A stretch of 64,000 nt of DNA from Liolophura sinensis (GCF_032854445.1 NC_088300.1:14017570-14081569); one strand, 5' to 3'; positions 21,372 to 35,031 are shown, counted from the first letter of the stretch. Numbers and translations are program-made. The notes: a model not told the origin generated them from the sequence alone.

Positions 21372-24300
21372 ATGGCAGACGGTAGGTATCTGTCTTTAAA
21401 ATTTATTGGAAAACTAAGTTTATTTTGACTTCCCAGTGCGTCAAGTGTTTTATTTTCTACCCTGAGAACATGACCATGTCCAGTAATTCACAATATCGTG
21501 GCCACAAAGTATTTTAATAGTTCAAATATATTGCAGATACAAAGAGCTGTTGTTGTTGTTGTTGTTGTGTTCAAAAACAATAAATGCAGTCAGTATTTCA
21601 TTGCGTTAGTTAGTAATAGTATTGATACTTCACCTTTGATACTCTCAAATGTGCTGCGATAATGTTTGGAATCAGTAGGTTTATGTAAAACGTGATAACC
21701 GAATGCGGCTTTGATGGGTTCTACTACATCGAACTTCCTGTTCCGATAGTTGTCGAAAAATGGTGTCCAAACTCATAAACCCATTAATGTCAGTTATTAT
21801 AAGCCAGTTTAACATGGCTTCATGGATTTAAATATTAGAGCTAAAATACATTTCCATGTAATACAGTAGCCCGTTAATACTGGCTACTGTCGTATAAGTG
21901 AAATTTTAATAAGTACGTCTTGAGAACAGCGTAAAATTAATTAATTTTATTTTTTTCTCACCCAGACCTTGCTGTTTTTCCAACGACTGTAATTCTAGCG
22001 GGTGTCAAACAAGTCAAATATCTTGAGTATAGCATCAAACTGCAATCAAATAAATAAATCTGAAATTATTTTATTTTTATTGGTATGGCAATGAGTGCCA
22101 AATAAAACTGTTTTCATTTTATTCAGCAGATCAAGCAAATGCAGTTCCTGCTACGGGCGAAGCTGTAACAGAATCAGTTGAGAACACACAGCCAGAGATT
22201 CCAGAGAATGTGCAGGTAGTTTAAGCACTTTCATTTTTCTTTTCTATCTCCACCAAAGGAGGTTTATTTTTTGGCCAAAGTTTAGTTTTTCTTTCTGCCT
22301 GTCTGTCTGTAACTTTACAGTAAAAGTGATATACAGATTTAGATACAGTACTGCAGCTCTTCTACTGATAAGCTGATGAATAGAGAGCTACAGAGAAAGA
22401 GTTAGCGAAAAGAGGTGGATGTCATGTGGAGCATAAATTCAGACCTTGAAAGGAAAGGTGCGCAATTCACTCTCACTCGCAATCGTGCACCCTAATAGAG
22501 AGAGTGATTCATTGCACCCCCTTTCTGTGAAGTGTTCAGTATTTTATTTCATTTATTTCAACAAGATTCAACTCATGTTCACTGAAAATGTTGTGAACCA
22601 GAAGACCATATCATGACGGCGTCCATCTTAACTGAGAGAGGCAACAAGGGAAATTTTGTGAATTTATCCACCTTTTCTGGGGTGGAATGAGAGTGACATT
22701 GGCTATGACACGAGTGATGTATAAGGGCGTGTTTTGGTGACTAAAGTACATTGTAGAACCTGCAGAAAATACTCTGATAAAAGTCAGAGCAGAGAGTAGA
22801 ATCTGCAGGAAAGCACGTGGGGACACATACATTCAAACGGGACAAACCATGTGACAAAGCACAATGTCACCAGGCATTTGTTGTCAACAGTAATGTTATA
22901 ACGGGTGTGATAGCATGGCATTTGCTGTTACCACAACAATATGAAGCATTGGTATTTCTTCAATACAATGTTTTCCTCTGTGTTTGTGTATTGCTAAAAA
23001 TTCATACGTGTCCAGTTGAGGATGGTCACCAACAGTAAACAAAAAAATTAAATGAGTTTTAATTATTATGGTTAAGGCTTGTGGTGATGAATTTATATGA
23101 GATATTCTTTATGCATTGATCAGCCAAACCTTGGTATCTCTACCTATCAGTGTGTCATTATTTAATGATGTCGTGGATTGAGATTCCTTTTACCTGTTCA
23201 TACCTATTCACTGTGTACTTTAACTAAGACTACATATATCTGAGGTCACATTTTTTCCTCACAATAGAAAGACAGGTACATGTGATTCACATCTGCATAG
23301 CTTCCCTTATTTCACGACATGGAGCGAATTACTGCTCCCAACGACTCCCCTTAGCAAACTGTATGGAGTGTTTCACCACTCCCCTTCCATTTCGTTATTT
23401 CGTGTTCTGATAAAATATTAATAGCACATATACATGTACTGTATGTGGTGGTGGAGGAAAATATACCTTGAAAGGCAGTGCAAGACATGGCTTTATTGAA
23501 AAGGGGCGTTGTTATTGAATTGTATGCCCTTACTGTTTCTATGTAGTGATTAGATAAGGATCTGTATCTAAACAGCTGAGTTACCTGCCCACTTTCGTTG
23601 CATTTCACGCTGATAAAATCTAATTTCACTCTTAGGAGAGCTAGAGTACTGTATGGTCTAGATCAGGGTAGGCCAAGGCTACCCTTTGTCAGTGTACATG
23701 GCTGTGTGCTTCATGGCATCGTAGCATTATGAACTGTCTCACAGGGTTTTTCTTGTGGTCAGTAATTTAGAATTTGCTTATCCCAGAGTGGCCATAAAAT
23801 TTATTTGCATCACAACATGAAATCAAGGAAAAGTCTTGATTCCAGAGCAGTACAGCAAGCAAGAGATGAGTCACAAACTTCATCCACAGCAGTAGGCCTC
23901 TTTGTGCGGTTTTCGGTTTTTCTTGTGATGTGAAACCTCATTGTCAACAAAAGTTAGTTACAAAGAACAGGATAGTTATATGAATAGTGGCAGAAGAATT
24001 TGAATCACCTTGAATCACTAGCTTAACCTAAACTGTTTTAGGTTAAGCTAGCCATCTTCTTACATGCTGCCTATTATCAAAGGTTTGCATGCATGTGTCT
24101 GTCTAGTGACAGTTTCTGTAGCTTCAGATATCTGAGTGATCTCCCTTTACCAGACACAAAACGTTCATGATGGCTAGACAAACATTTCATGTATGCAGTA
24201 TTTGGGGGCCTCCGTGGCTCATTTGTTTTAATGAGCTTTTCACCAATGCGGTCGCTGTGAGTTCAAGTCCAGCTCATGCTGGCTTCCTCTCCGGCCATAA

Positions 24301-25653
24301 GTGGGAAAGTCCGCCAGCAACCTACAAATGGTCGTGGGTCCCTCCTCCCCCCCAAAGCTGTGCCCGCTTTTCTCTTACCATAATGCTGGCCGCCGTCGTA
24401 TAAGTGAAATATTCTTGAGTACGGTGTAAAACATCTGTCCAATAAATAAATAAATGTATGCAGTAATTAAGCCCAAATCTGACTTTTCGTTGCTGTGATC
24501 AGTTAGCCATTTTTCTCCTTCTGAATGTGTTACATGTAGATAATTTTTGAGGCATAAAATATGCCCCTTATCTGGAGCATTGTAAACACGCTCAGTATAA
24601 TGTATGTGATATGTACATATGTGAATCCAAAGGAGTGGATTTGTACAAGGTGTTTTTAAGCATTGATGTTGTTGTGGATTGAAGTCAGGAGGTTTGTCCA
24701 GATGTACATAGTAAGATGCAGTGATTTTTATGCTGGGTCTGAATTTATTTGTGCTGGTGTTGGAATGGACTGATAATGTTGTGGTGTAACCCTATATGTT
24801 GGAACAACACTGAAGTAGGACCTGTGGTATATTAAGTGAGATGTTCTGTAGTATGGCATACTACACCAATCAAATAAATAAATGAATAAATAAATAAGTA
24901 AACAAATGTTTAGGATTTAATACGTAAAATTGACTTCGATTTGGCCGTGTACATACTTGGTTTATTTTTCTTTGCAGAAGATCATAGCCAGTGAAAAAGA
25001 TGGTGAGGTACCCGCCAAAAGGCCCAAAGTAGATTTACAGTCATTACCCACCCGAGCATATTTAGACCAGACTGTTGTTCCAGTGTTACTCCAAGGAATG
25101 TCAGTATTGGCTAAGGAAAGGTGAGAAACTGGTTGTTATTGCTGGATTTTATGAATGGACTTTTATTTATTAGTTAACATCACATCATTGTATTTCCATG
25201 GCCAAGTAGTCAACAGTGCTCTCTCATGTGGTCGTATATGTGAAGTTTGCTGGAGACTGCTTGGCTTCCACAAATATGACATGTCACATGTGGACATGTG
25301 GCTCACTGGTATAACTTGCTCAAGGTAGGTGGTTTACTCTCCATAGGCACTAGCTGCCAGCATACATGTATAGACAACACAAAAAAAAACAACACAATTT
25401 TTCTCATGTACATGTACCAGAATGCATGGACCATATACCGACATGTTACTGATTATGTTGAATTCAATTCTGAGATTTCTGAATTTTATATCTTCAGGTT
25501 AGTTTTATGTGATAGTCATTCTTTTGTCAGCAGTGTTTTTGTGTTTGTAAGAATGCTTTCTAAGAATATATTATTTTTCTTTTTCACAGGCCTCCAAATC
25601 CTATTGAATTCCTTGCAGCTTATTTATTGAAGAACAAGAATCAGTTTGAATGA
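21372..25653 (+). CDS. DPY30: DPY30, subunit of histone H3K4 methyltransferase complexes
   Basis: Four coding exons join in phase: 21372-21381, 22127-22215, 24978-25120 and 25590-25653, giving 101 residues (human 99). DPY30 dimerises through its C-terminal helical Dpy-30 motif and binds ASH2L in the SET1/MLL complexes that methylate histone H3 lysine 4 in the nucleus. The motif is fully present ([19 protein letters not shown], then [19 protein letters not shown]) and nearly identical to vertebrates as I remember them. The N-terminal half ([16 protein letters not shown]) is acidic and unlike vertebrates, as expected for this disordered part. KRPK just before the motif may be a nuclear signal. 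The first coding exon is only 10 nt. AATAAA lies 21 nt past the stop (25674) and again at 27530, so a long 3' UTR is possible. Confidence 0.96.
21869..22060 (+). repeat. Two SINE tail fragments in DPY30 intron 1
   Basis: 21869-21944 (tactggctactgtcgtataa, then gcgtaaaa) and 22016-22060 (atcttgagtatagcatcaaa, then aataaataaatc) keep only the SINE 3' end. The second is within 70 bp of exon 2. Confidence 0.65.
22443..22540. repeat. Imperfect hairpin in DPY30 intron 2
   Basis: gaaaggtgcgcaattcactctc is mirrored by gagagtgattcattgcaccc plus cctttc. The arms are about 22-25 bp with several mismatches around a 30-bp loop. It may be a remnant of a small inverted-repeat element. Confidence 0.4.
24018..24051. 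repeat. Perfect 15-bp hairpin in DPY30 intron 2
   Basis: ctagcttaacctaaa (24018-24032), the loop ctgt and the exact reverse complement (24037-24051) form a perfect stem. Confidence 0.8.
24205..24453 (+). mobile_element. SINE with perfect 12-bp target-site duplication, DPY30 intron 2
   Basis: The head ggggcctccgtggctcattt has lost about 30 bp after it; the B-box, middle, core and tail are intact. It is flanked by atgtatgcagta at 24189-24200 and 24454-24465. A further tail-only fragment lies at 24841-24899 (caccaatcaaataaataaat). Confidence 0.93.
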
Positions 25654-28180
25654 GAGAGTTAATCATCATTGTAAATAAACCATGAGATGTTTTGCTCGAT
25701 ATAACAGACTGGCATGTCCAACAAATTTTTATAACACCTCTTAGATGGACAAACAAAAAGAGTCAAGTTTGTCATTCTCAAATGCTAATTGAGAAAGTAT
25801 TGACTGCTCAAATTGGAAACTTGAATGTTTAAGTCTTGCAGGTATTGTCCTCTAGCATACATTAAGCATTCTTTAACAAAACCTGAAAGAAAATCAACAG
25901 ACTTTTAACTACATATATAATCTTTGTATACGGCACATGTTACCTTCCCTTATGTTGTCACTGTTTTAAAGTTGAATTGCCCTGTAATAGGAAAACTTTT
26001 TAATGCAGTAAGTGCTCAACTAAATGAGTATTTGTAGGGAATGCTTAAAGTTGAACATTGTGTAATGGTTGGCCCTATTCAGTCCACTGCAAGGTGGTGC
26101 AAGGTGGGTACCCATGGCTGACAGAATTTGTGTGAATGTAATTTTATAATGAATACAGACATTTTCCCTCAAGTCTGCTCATCTGAATGAATTTTATGTA
26201 CTCCCTTTCAACTCTCTTTGCAAAGGTCTCCCTTTTTGGCTGATAGAGATTTACATTTGTCAAGTGTTTCAGTTTGTATCTTAGCAATGAAATTTTTATT
26301 TTTTTTTTCAAAGATAAATTTCAACCATGTCGTATCAAAATTACTTTCATTTGAAGTGAAGGTCACGTTGAAGTGAAGTTTTCAGTGTGTAAATATTGGT
26401 TATTTAAATTTGATAAAAACTTAATTTATTTTTTTTAAGTTACTCTTAGGACCATACTACTACTATGTTAGTATGACATTGAAAGCTCTGTATTGACGAC
26501 CTGGATAAAGCAAACCCTTTGGAAAATTTAGAAGACAATGAAATGTCTCCATCCATACTTTAGTCAAAACTACTTCCATACCACAAAAGATGAGTGTATT
26601 GGTTTTGGTTGTTTAAGTATCATGCTTGATGGTTAAATATTCCAAAAGCAAATGAATTTGCAAACTTTGCACAGAAAACATTTTTCAGTTATGTCCCTCA
26701 ACTTGATCAAATCCCAGTTGAGGCTTCTCAGCTATACCAAGGGAGCATATCCCTATACCAATGTTCAGTGTTTCAGTTGCTGTAAGTACTATGTATAGAT
26801 TACTTCATTGATGTTTGGTGAGAATTAAACAATATAGTAAGAGGCATTCGCCAAGATTAATATGGCATAATCCGAGCCAAACATCGTGTGACTCACTGCG
26901 GATGAAGTGTACATTTCTGATAAAAGGTACATTGCAATATTGGGCGTCGGTAATGCTTGTGCTCTGTGGGCCATACTAGCCTTATTATTGGAGTAATTCG
27001 CCGAGATAAGTGGAGGATTTCAGTAATTGGACAGATGGTATGCACCTCAGGATTTCATCACTATTTTCATCTGACTACAGGATATATTGTACAAGAGAGA
27101 TGCTGTACATATTCTATAGAAAATTGAAGCTGCACGTTATGACTTGTTGGTATTCTGATGTAAGGTAACACTTGGATGGTGGTGGAACTTTAACTGGTGG
27201 AACCAGGTTAATGAATTGACCCTAATCCACACCTTTTCAGTAGGATAAATTTTGGCTATCATTTTGAAATTCTTTGTTTATTGTACAGTCATGAGTGTCT
27301 CTTTAGGGATCAAATGGTGGAAGTTTTAACATGTGAAAAAAAATCTGTACATTCTTAATAAATTTTTCTGATAATATAATTGAATCGTCAAAACATTTGA
27401 TCTCATAGCATTATGTTCCATATTTAGGAAGTACAAGGATGTCCTTGTGTCCTAGTTTTGTGTAACCTGAAGGCTACATTTGTCTGACAATATTTTATTT
27501 CCAGCGTACAATATGTGTATGTTCACTTGAATAAACAGTGGCTGTTATTCAGCTGTTATATGGTGAATTACTCTTGCCATTGTATTTTCCTTTTGTGAAT
27601 CAATATATTCTAGATTGAGCAAAACTCAATGCACAACATGCACCTTTTGCTTCCATACATCTGGTGAGCAGGTTATTCACTTTGAATGCATAATATTGAA
27701 CATGTATGTTACTTGGCCTGTCCAATTTGTTTAACATGGTATCGTCTAGGAAATAAGACTCCTGGAAGAAAGGTGTTGACGTCTCCTGCTGTAGCTTTAT
27801 TATGTCTATTTAATATTTAACTCCATTTACCCATAGAAAGTTGTAAAGCACAAATTTTGTGGAAGACTCCTCAATACGACCTCCCCATCCCCGCCTGCAT
27901 ATTATATATACATGCAAGGGGTTATGCAATTGTCGTCTCTTTATCCATCCGTCCAAAAACCATTTCATGCCAGTGCAATTTAACTTCCCCTCCAGTTTTT
28001 ATCTCATGGTTGATTACTAAGTGTTGTGTGGCCAATCAAGTAGAGCCCTTTTTACACCTTTGTTTATGGGCATATAAAAATGGCTTTAAACTAGTTTTAC
28101 TAGGACCGAAGTGGTCAGTCAGGAGATCAAGTAGCCTGACGTCAGATAGCTGTCCAGTTTAATGCAAGACAAATTTTAAA
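25654..28180. other. DPY30 3' UTR and downstream DNA
   Basis: No ORF here has recognisable content. Canonical AATAAA motifs at 25674 and 27530 bracket a plausible 3' UTR of up to 1.9 kb. I see no repeat of note in this stretch. Confidence 0.4.
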
Positions 28181-28257
28181 ACTTATTTATTTGATTGGGG
28201 TTTTATGCCATACTCAAGAATATTTCACTTATGTGATGGAGGTGGGAGGCAGCCAGG
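28181..28257 (-). mobile_element. SINE 3' fragment
   Basis: acttatttatttgattgggg plus ttttatgccatactcaagaa is the reversed SINE tail, ending in a degenerate core. It directly abuts the dispersed repeat at 28258. Confidence 0.75.
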
Positions 28258-28675
28258 CAGAATATCAAAAATTTAATCAATCAACCGACAACTGAAACAC
28301 ACAAACAAGAGGGGGCTACGTTAAAATGGCCACGTGAAATCAGCTCCCAGAAATCACAGAAATATCCTTGACTTAACATCCACGTCAATCTCCACAAATA
28401 TTAAATTTGATCATTATTATCTTGATACATGAAGCAGCATAGTCTACAGATACACAACAGCATAACATTCTGTACTCACTTTCAATGCTCATGTTTTATT
28501 TTGTTTCACACGCAACAACATATATTGCACACCAACTTGCGCTTACAACTTTAGCGGAAAAAAAAAATCTGACATCTTTTGAAAGCTGGAAATAAAAAAC
28601 ATAATAATGTAAACCATATCCAGTACCAGTATTAGATGAAAGGTAAACTGGCTGAGCTGGCTAGCTGCCATAGCT
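28258..28675 (+). repeat. Dispersed repeat, copy 1 of an inverted pair
   Basis: About 420 bp match the reverse complement of 58757-59185. In the best part (about 28395-28505) only two differences are seen in about 110 bases. An A-rich run follows at 28699-28749, which could be a retroposon tail or an unrelated tract. No ORF or known family is recognised. Confidence 0.85.
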
Positions 28676-28860
28676 ATACAGGGAAGTAACAATAATGGTT
28701 TCAAAAAAACAAAAAAAAAAAAAAATAAATAAAAAAAAAAAAAAAAAAGAGACCCTCATGTACACAGGAAATATTTAAGAATAACACAGGTGGATGCATT
28801 GCATTTCTGTCATCTGCTAACAGATACATGCTTCCTCTCTGCATCTGTCTTCTTTTATTT

Positions 28861-29247
28861 TGGTTTAACTTAGCTGTCAACATTTAGGTTTAACTAAGCT
28901 GTCAACGTTATTTTTATTTAGCTTAGCTGTCAACATTATTTTATAGGTTTAATTTAGTGGTCAACACTATTTAGGTTTATATCAGATGTCAACATTATTT
29001 GGTTTCGCTTAGCTGTCAACATTATTCAGGTCTAACTTATCCGTCAATATTGTTTAGGTTTAGCTTAGCTGTCAATATTATTAAGGTTTAATGTAGCGCC
29101 CAACATATTTTAGGTATAACTTTGCTGTCAACATTATTTAGGTTTAGCTTAGCTCTCAACATTATTTAGGTTTGATGTAGCGCCCAACATCATTTAGGTA
29201 TAACTTTGCTGTCAACATTGTTTAGGGTTAATTTAGTGGTCAACATT
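28861..29247. repeat. 28-bp minisatellite, about 14 copies
   Basis: The unit is aggtttagcttagctgtcaa plus cattattt, with frequent substitutions (gtagcgccc for ttagctgtc in two related units). Two stray units lie near 29440-29505. Confidence 0.85.
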
Positions 29248-29509
29248 ACATAAGACATGGTATTATTGTTACTACTGATTACACTTTCTGGATATACAAG
29301 AGATTACAATGCTGAAAACTGAAACCACTCTGAGTTAGGCACCAGATATCCACCAATGTCAACTGTGTGGACCACATTACCACATGCCTCCTACAAATAT
29401 AAGTTAAAACCCACTTCATATATCACACCCTCAAATCTAACATTATTTAGGCTTAACACAATAGCTGTCATCATTATGTAGATGTAACTTAGCTGTCAAC
29501 ATTATATGT

Positions 29510-30813
29510 CACACAATTACTCTGACACCTTATATCAGTGTGGTCTCTTACAGTGCTTACGGTGAGCCTCCAAACTAAAATGTCATACTTTACACACCAG
29601 ATATGACATTTGATACAAATTACAAAGACACTAGGCCAGCTACTTTCAGCTGTTGGACACTCTTACCACATCGTCATCATAGTGTGCACTGGAATACTCA
29701 TCAGATTACAACATCAACCAAGAGACAATGATGAGTAAAATGACATTTGACTTTACGGCATGGTGGAGTTACTTGTCTATCTCTTAACGTGGATGTATTC
29801 GCGTTTGAATAAAACTACCGCAGAATATCATTATGTTTGTAATATTTGATATTTAAACCCACCCAGTAATATAATTCAGAAAATTACTCTAATCTTGTTA
29901 AATTAGTTTTGTGTACTTTGTATACTACATCATGTTAAAATTGGCAGACTGATCCGACCATGCCATAAAGTGACAATGTCATGTCATGAAGGGAGGTCAT
30001 CCTATTGTTGAATGTCATATCTTAAAACCCAAGTATTAGTGTGTCTGTATATGCATATGACATTTATTCACAGGCATATGTCAGGTATGTAATGGTATAG
30101 CCAGTGAAAATAAGCAAAGCATATATACAATGGAGTTTTTAACATATAAATATGTAACCTTAGGCAAACAGTACAGTCAAGCATAGCCAGGTAAACCCTC
30201 ATTTAGCGTAAAAAGTCTAATCAAATACAGTGTATAATAGACCCAAAATAGCCAGTTCAACTGAGTTATCAACAGACCGACATATAACAAACCCAGTAGA
30301 ACTTTTAATGGAACGATCGAATAATATGTTATGACATGGACAGTTTTAGTTCAACAAAAAGAAAAACACAGGACAACAGCTTAAGTAGTGTCACACCTTA
30401 TCATTCCTCGGAGATCTGTTACCCATATATACAGCTTCCTCTTACATTAAAAAATCAATGAATTCTGAGAAAGCTCAGCTGGTAAAAATGAAACAGCCAT
30501 TGCATCTAGTTTGACAGATAATCCTACATGTCTAATGTCATGACATTCCCAGAGAAGATAGAAGTCAATCATACTGAGACAGTTTAATGTTACTTGCCGT
30601 GTTATTTCCCCTCACATATCACAATATTTATCAATTTCTCTTATTAATGATTTATTCTGTGTAATGTTTCTCTGAAACGTAGTTAAGTTGCTGAAGACAG
30701 TTCGCTAACTTGTTTGACAAATATCACAATATAAAACCACTTCTGAGCCAACCAACGACAGATAGCGTCAAACATGCAACCTAGGAAATGTCCAGATAAC
30801 TGAATCAGTAGTA
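29510..30813. other. Intergenic DNA, nothing recognised
   Basis: There is no supported gene, RNA or repeat unit in this stretch. Confidence 0.4.
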
Positions 30814-31033
30814 CCGTAATTTCTCAACTTTTTTGCACATGAAACAGCAACTTTCAATGCAATTTATGCACTTATTTTTTAACAGGATTTTGGACACAAA
30901 ACTACATTAGTTGGATTGCTCAGTTTCAGGGCCTTCACAAAAAGTATTATTTGATCAGTGACAACAGAATAGTGCCTTCAGAATAGGATTTAATAAACAC
31001 CTTGCCAACATGCGAATGGTTGAGGAATTAGGG
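30814..31033 (+). mobile_element. TA-flanked MITE, copy 1 (220 bp)
   Basis: The ends are ccgtaatttctcaac and gttgaggaattaggg, forming terminal inverted repeats, with TA on both sides. The interior (ttggattgctcagtttcagg, cttcacaaaaagta) is shared with copies at 36060, 38298, 42507 and 53140. TA target sites suggest mobilisation by a Tc1/mariner-type transposase. Confidence 0.8.
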
Positions 31034-31763
31034 TAACTAGAGTCAAACATCAACCCCATCGAGCAAGAGTATGTGACCATGTCACACATCTCTGATTTAG
31101 CCAGAATCTGAAATGTTACTGCCACATTAAAAGTTATATGCGTTTCTCTCATATTTTACTATCTCTGCCATGTTAATTTTGTCAGAATATGGGGTCTTAA
31201 AGACACCGAGACACCACCCTCTGGGCTAAATGTGAACAGCCTGTCAAGTCCTCGACCTTACAAATTAGGAGATTCATCTTTACAGAACAACAGAAATAAC
31301 TTTGAAAAGACACAATAACATCGTAACACTCCGTAAGTAAACCATAATTTAAAACTTCACACAGCTGTACCTTGCATAAAGACACATGCATTTAGATACA
31401 TGTAGGCCTACAGGTACATAAAGCCAATGCGTAAAATCAACACTCACTTGCATATGTATGTATATATGTGCGTACACAAAAGTGAACATGTTCTGTAGCC
31501 ATGAGAAGCACATACATGTGAAAGTGTCTTTCAACATGACTGAAGAAATGCAACAGGAAATACTAAGATCCAATAAACTGTTCTTTTCTCCTACTGCCCA
31601 GTCAACTTGCATGTATGCCCGTGAAATGACACTACTAGTTGATCACCTTTTCAAAGACTGCACATGACAATTACGCCATAGGAATATACACTAGAGGAGT
31701 TAATATCAAAATATTCTATCTCTAATAACTGAACACTCACACTATCCCTGACCTTGCCCAAGC
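31034..31763. other. Intergenic DNA before the 40-bp satellite
   Basis: The short ORFs on both strands carry no recognisable motif. Nothing else is seen. Confidence 0.4.
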
Positions 31764-34700
31764 AGACCCAATGGTACAAACCTCACACTGACTACATCAG
31801 TCACCACTCTACTGTACAAACCTCACACTGACTACATCAGTCACCAATCTATTGTACAAACCTCACACTGACTACATCAGTCATCACTCTACTGTACAAA
31901 CCTCACACTGACTACATCAGTCACCACTCTATTGTACAAACCTCACACATGCTACGTCAGTCACCAATCTACTGTACAAACCTCACACTGACTACATCAG
32001 TCACCACTCTACTATACAAACCTCACACTGTCTACATCAGTCACCACTCTACTCTACAATCCTCACACTGTCTACATCAGTCACCAATCTACTGTACAAA
32101 CCTCACACTGACTACAGCATTCACCACTCTACTGTACAAACCTCACACTGACTACATCAGTCACCACTCTACTGTACAAACCTCACACTGTCTACATCAG
32201 TCATCACTCTACTCTACAAACCTCACACTGACTACATCAGTCACCAATCTACTGTACAAACCTCACACTGACTACAGCATTCACCACTCTACTGTACAAA
32301 CCTCACACTGACTACATCAGTCACCACTCTACTGTACAAACCTCACACTGTCTACATCAGTCACCACTCTACTGTACAAACCTCACACTGACTACATCAG
32401 TTACCACTCTACTGTACAAACCCCACACTGACTACATCAGTCACCACTCTACTGTACAAACCTCACACTGTCTACATCAGTCACCACTCTACTGTACAAA
32501 CCTCACACTGACTACATCAGTCACCACTCTACTGTACAACCCTCACACATACTACGTCAGTCACCAATCTACTGTACAAACCTCACACTGACTACATCAG
32601 TCACCACTCTACTGTACAATCCTCACACTGTCTACATCAGTCACCACTCTATTCTACAAACCTCACACTGACTACATCAGTCACCACTCTACTGTACAAA
32701 CCTCACACTGACTACATCAGTCACCACTCTATTGTACAACCCTCACACATACTACATCAGTCACCACTCTATTGTACAAACCTCACACATACTACGTCAG
32801 TCACCACTCTACTGTACAAACCTCACACTGACTACATCAGTCACTACTCTACTCTACAATCCTCACACTGTCTACATCAGTCACCACTCTACTATACAAA
32901 CCTCACACTGACTACATCAGTCACCAATCTACTGTACAAACCTCACACTGACTACATCAGTCACCACTCTACTGTACAAACCTCACACTGACTACATCAG
33001 TCACCACTCTATTGGACAACCCTCACACATACGTCAGTCACCACTCTACTGTACAAACTTCACATTGACTACATCAGTCACCACTCTACTGTACAAACCT
33101 CACACATACTACGTCAGTCACCACTCTACTGTACAAACCTCACACTGACTACACCAGTCACCACTCTACTGTACAATCCTCACACTGTCTACATCAGTCA
33201 CCACTCTATTGTACAAACCTCACACTGACTACATCAGTCACCACTCTACTATACAAACCTCACACTGTCTACATCAGTCACCACTCTACTCTACAAACCT
33301 CACACTGACTATATCAGTCACCACTCTACTATACAAACCTCACACTGACTACATCAGTCACCAATCTACTGTACAAACCTCACACTGACTACATCAGTCA
33401 CCACTCTACTGTACAAACCTCACACTGACTACATCAGTCACCACTCTATTGTACAACCCTCACACATACTACGTCAGTCACCACTCTACTGTACAAACCT
33501 CACACTGACTACATCAGTCATCACTCTACTGTACAAACCTCACACTGACTACATCAGTCACCACTCTACTCTACAATCCTCACACTGTCTACATCAGTCA
33601 CCACTCTACTGTACAAACCTCACACCGACTACATCAGTCACCAATCTACTGTACAACCCTCACACTGACTACAGCATTCACCACTCTACTGTACAAACCT
33701 CACACTGACTACATCAGTCATCACTCTACTCTACAAACCTCACACTGACTACGTCAGTCACCAATCTTCTGTACAAACCTCACACATACTACATCAGTCA
33801 CCACTCTACTGTACAAACCTCACACTGACTACATCAGTCACCACTCTACTGTACAACCCTCACACATACTACGTCAGTCACCACTCTACTGTACAAACCT
33901 CACACTGTCTACATCAGTCACCACTCTACTGTACAAACCTCACACTGACTACATCAGTCACCACTCTACTGTACAAACCTCACACTGACTACATCAGTCA
34001 CCACTCTACTGTACAAACCTCACACTGACTACATCAGTCATCACTCTACTCTACAAACCTCACACTGACTACATCAGTCACCACTCTACTATACAAACCT
34101 CACACTGACTACATCAGTCACCAATCTACTGTACAAACCTCACACATACTACATCAGTCACCACTCTACTGTACAAACCTCACACTGACTACATCAGTCA
34201 CCACTCTATTGTACAACCCTCACACATACTACGTCAGTCACCACTCTACTGTACAAACCTCACACTGTCTACATCAGTCACCACTCTACTGTACAAACCT
34301 CACACTGACTACATCAGTCACCACTCTATTGTACAAACCTCACACTGACTACATCAGTCACCACTCTACTATACAAACCTCACACTGACTACATCAGTCA
34401 CCACTCTACTGTACAACCCTCACACATACTACGTCAGTCACCAATCTACTGTACAAACCTCACACTGACTACATCAGTCACCACTCTACTGTACAACCCT
34501 CACACATACTATGTCAGTCACCAATCTACTGTACAAACCTCACACTGACTACATCAGTCACCACTCTACTGTACAACCCTCACACATACTATGTCAGTCA
34601 CCAATCTACTGTACAAACCTCACACATACTACATCAGTCACCACTCTAATGTACAAACCTCACACTGACTACATCAGTCACCACTCTACTGTACAAACCT

Positions 34701-35030
34701 CACACTGACTACATCAGTCATCACTCTACTCTACAATCCTCACACTGTCTACATCAGTCACCACTCTACTGTACAAACCTCACACTGACTACATCAGTCA
34801 CCACTCTATTGTACAACCCTCACACATACTACGTCAGTCACCACTCTACTGTACAAACCTCACACTGACTACATCAGTCACCACTACTATACAAACCTCA
34901 CACATACTACATCAGTCACCACTCTACTGTACAAACCTCACACTGACTACATCAGTCACCACTCTACTATACAAACCTCAGACAGACTACATCATTCACC
35001 ACTCTACTGTACAAACCTCACAAGACGACT
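31764..35030. repeat. 40-bp satellite array, about 81 copies
   Basis: The unit is tcaccactctactgtacaaa plus cctcacactgactacatcag. Variants fall into classes: tgtctacatcag, acatactacgtcag and cagcattcacc. The acatactacgtcag class is usually preceded by gtacaac instead of gtacaaa, so variants spread in linked blocks. The period is strict except for short units near 33030 and 34885. Each unit holds the small inverted repeat tgact/agtca. The array ends right at the stop codon of the nucleotide-sugar transporter gene (35032-35034), so on the minus strand it is that gene's 3' UTR or immediate 3' flank. Confidence 0.97.
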
Positions 35031-35031
35031 A

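Noticed and set aside
31949-34708. ORFs of LYKPHTDYISHHSTVQ type across the 40-bp satellite
   Set aside because: These are frame artefacts of the tandem repeat, with no conservation pattern beyond the DNA unit.
31764-35030. Possible CRISPR array because of the regular repeats
   Set aside because: Units are head-to-tail with no unique spacers, and the DNA is plainly eukaryotic.
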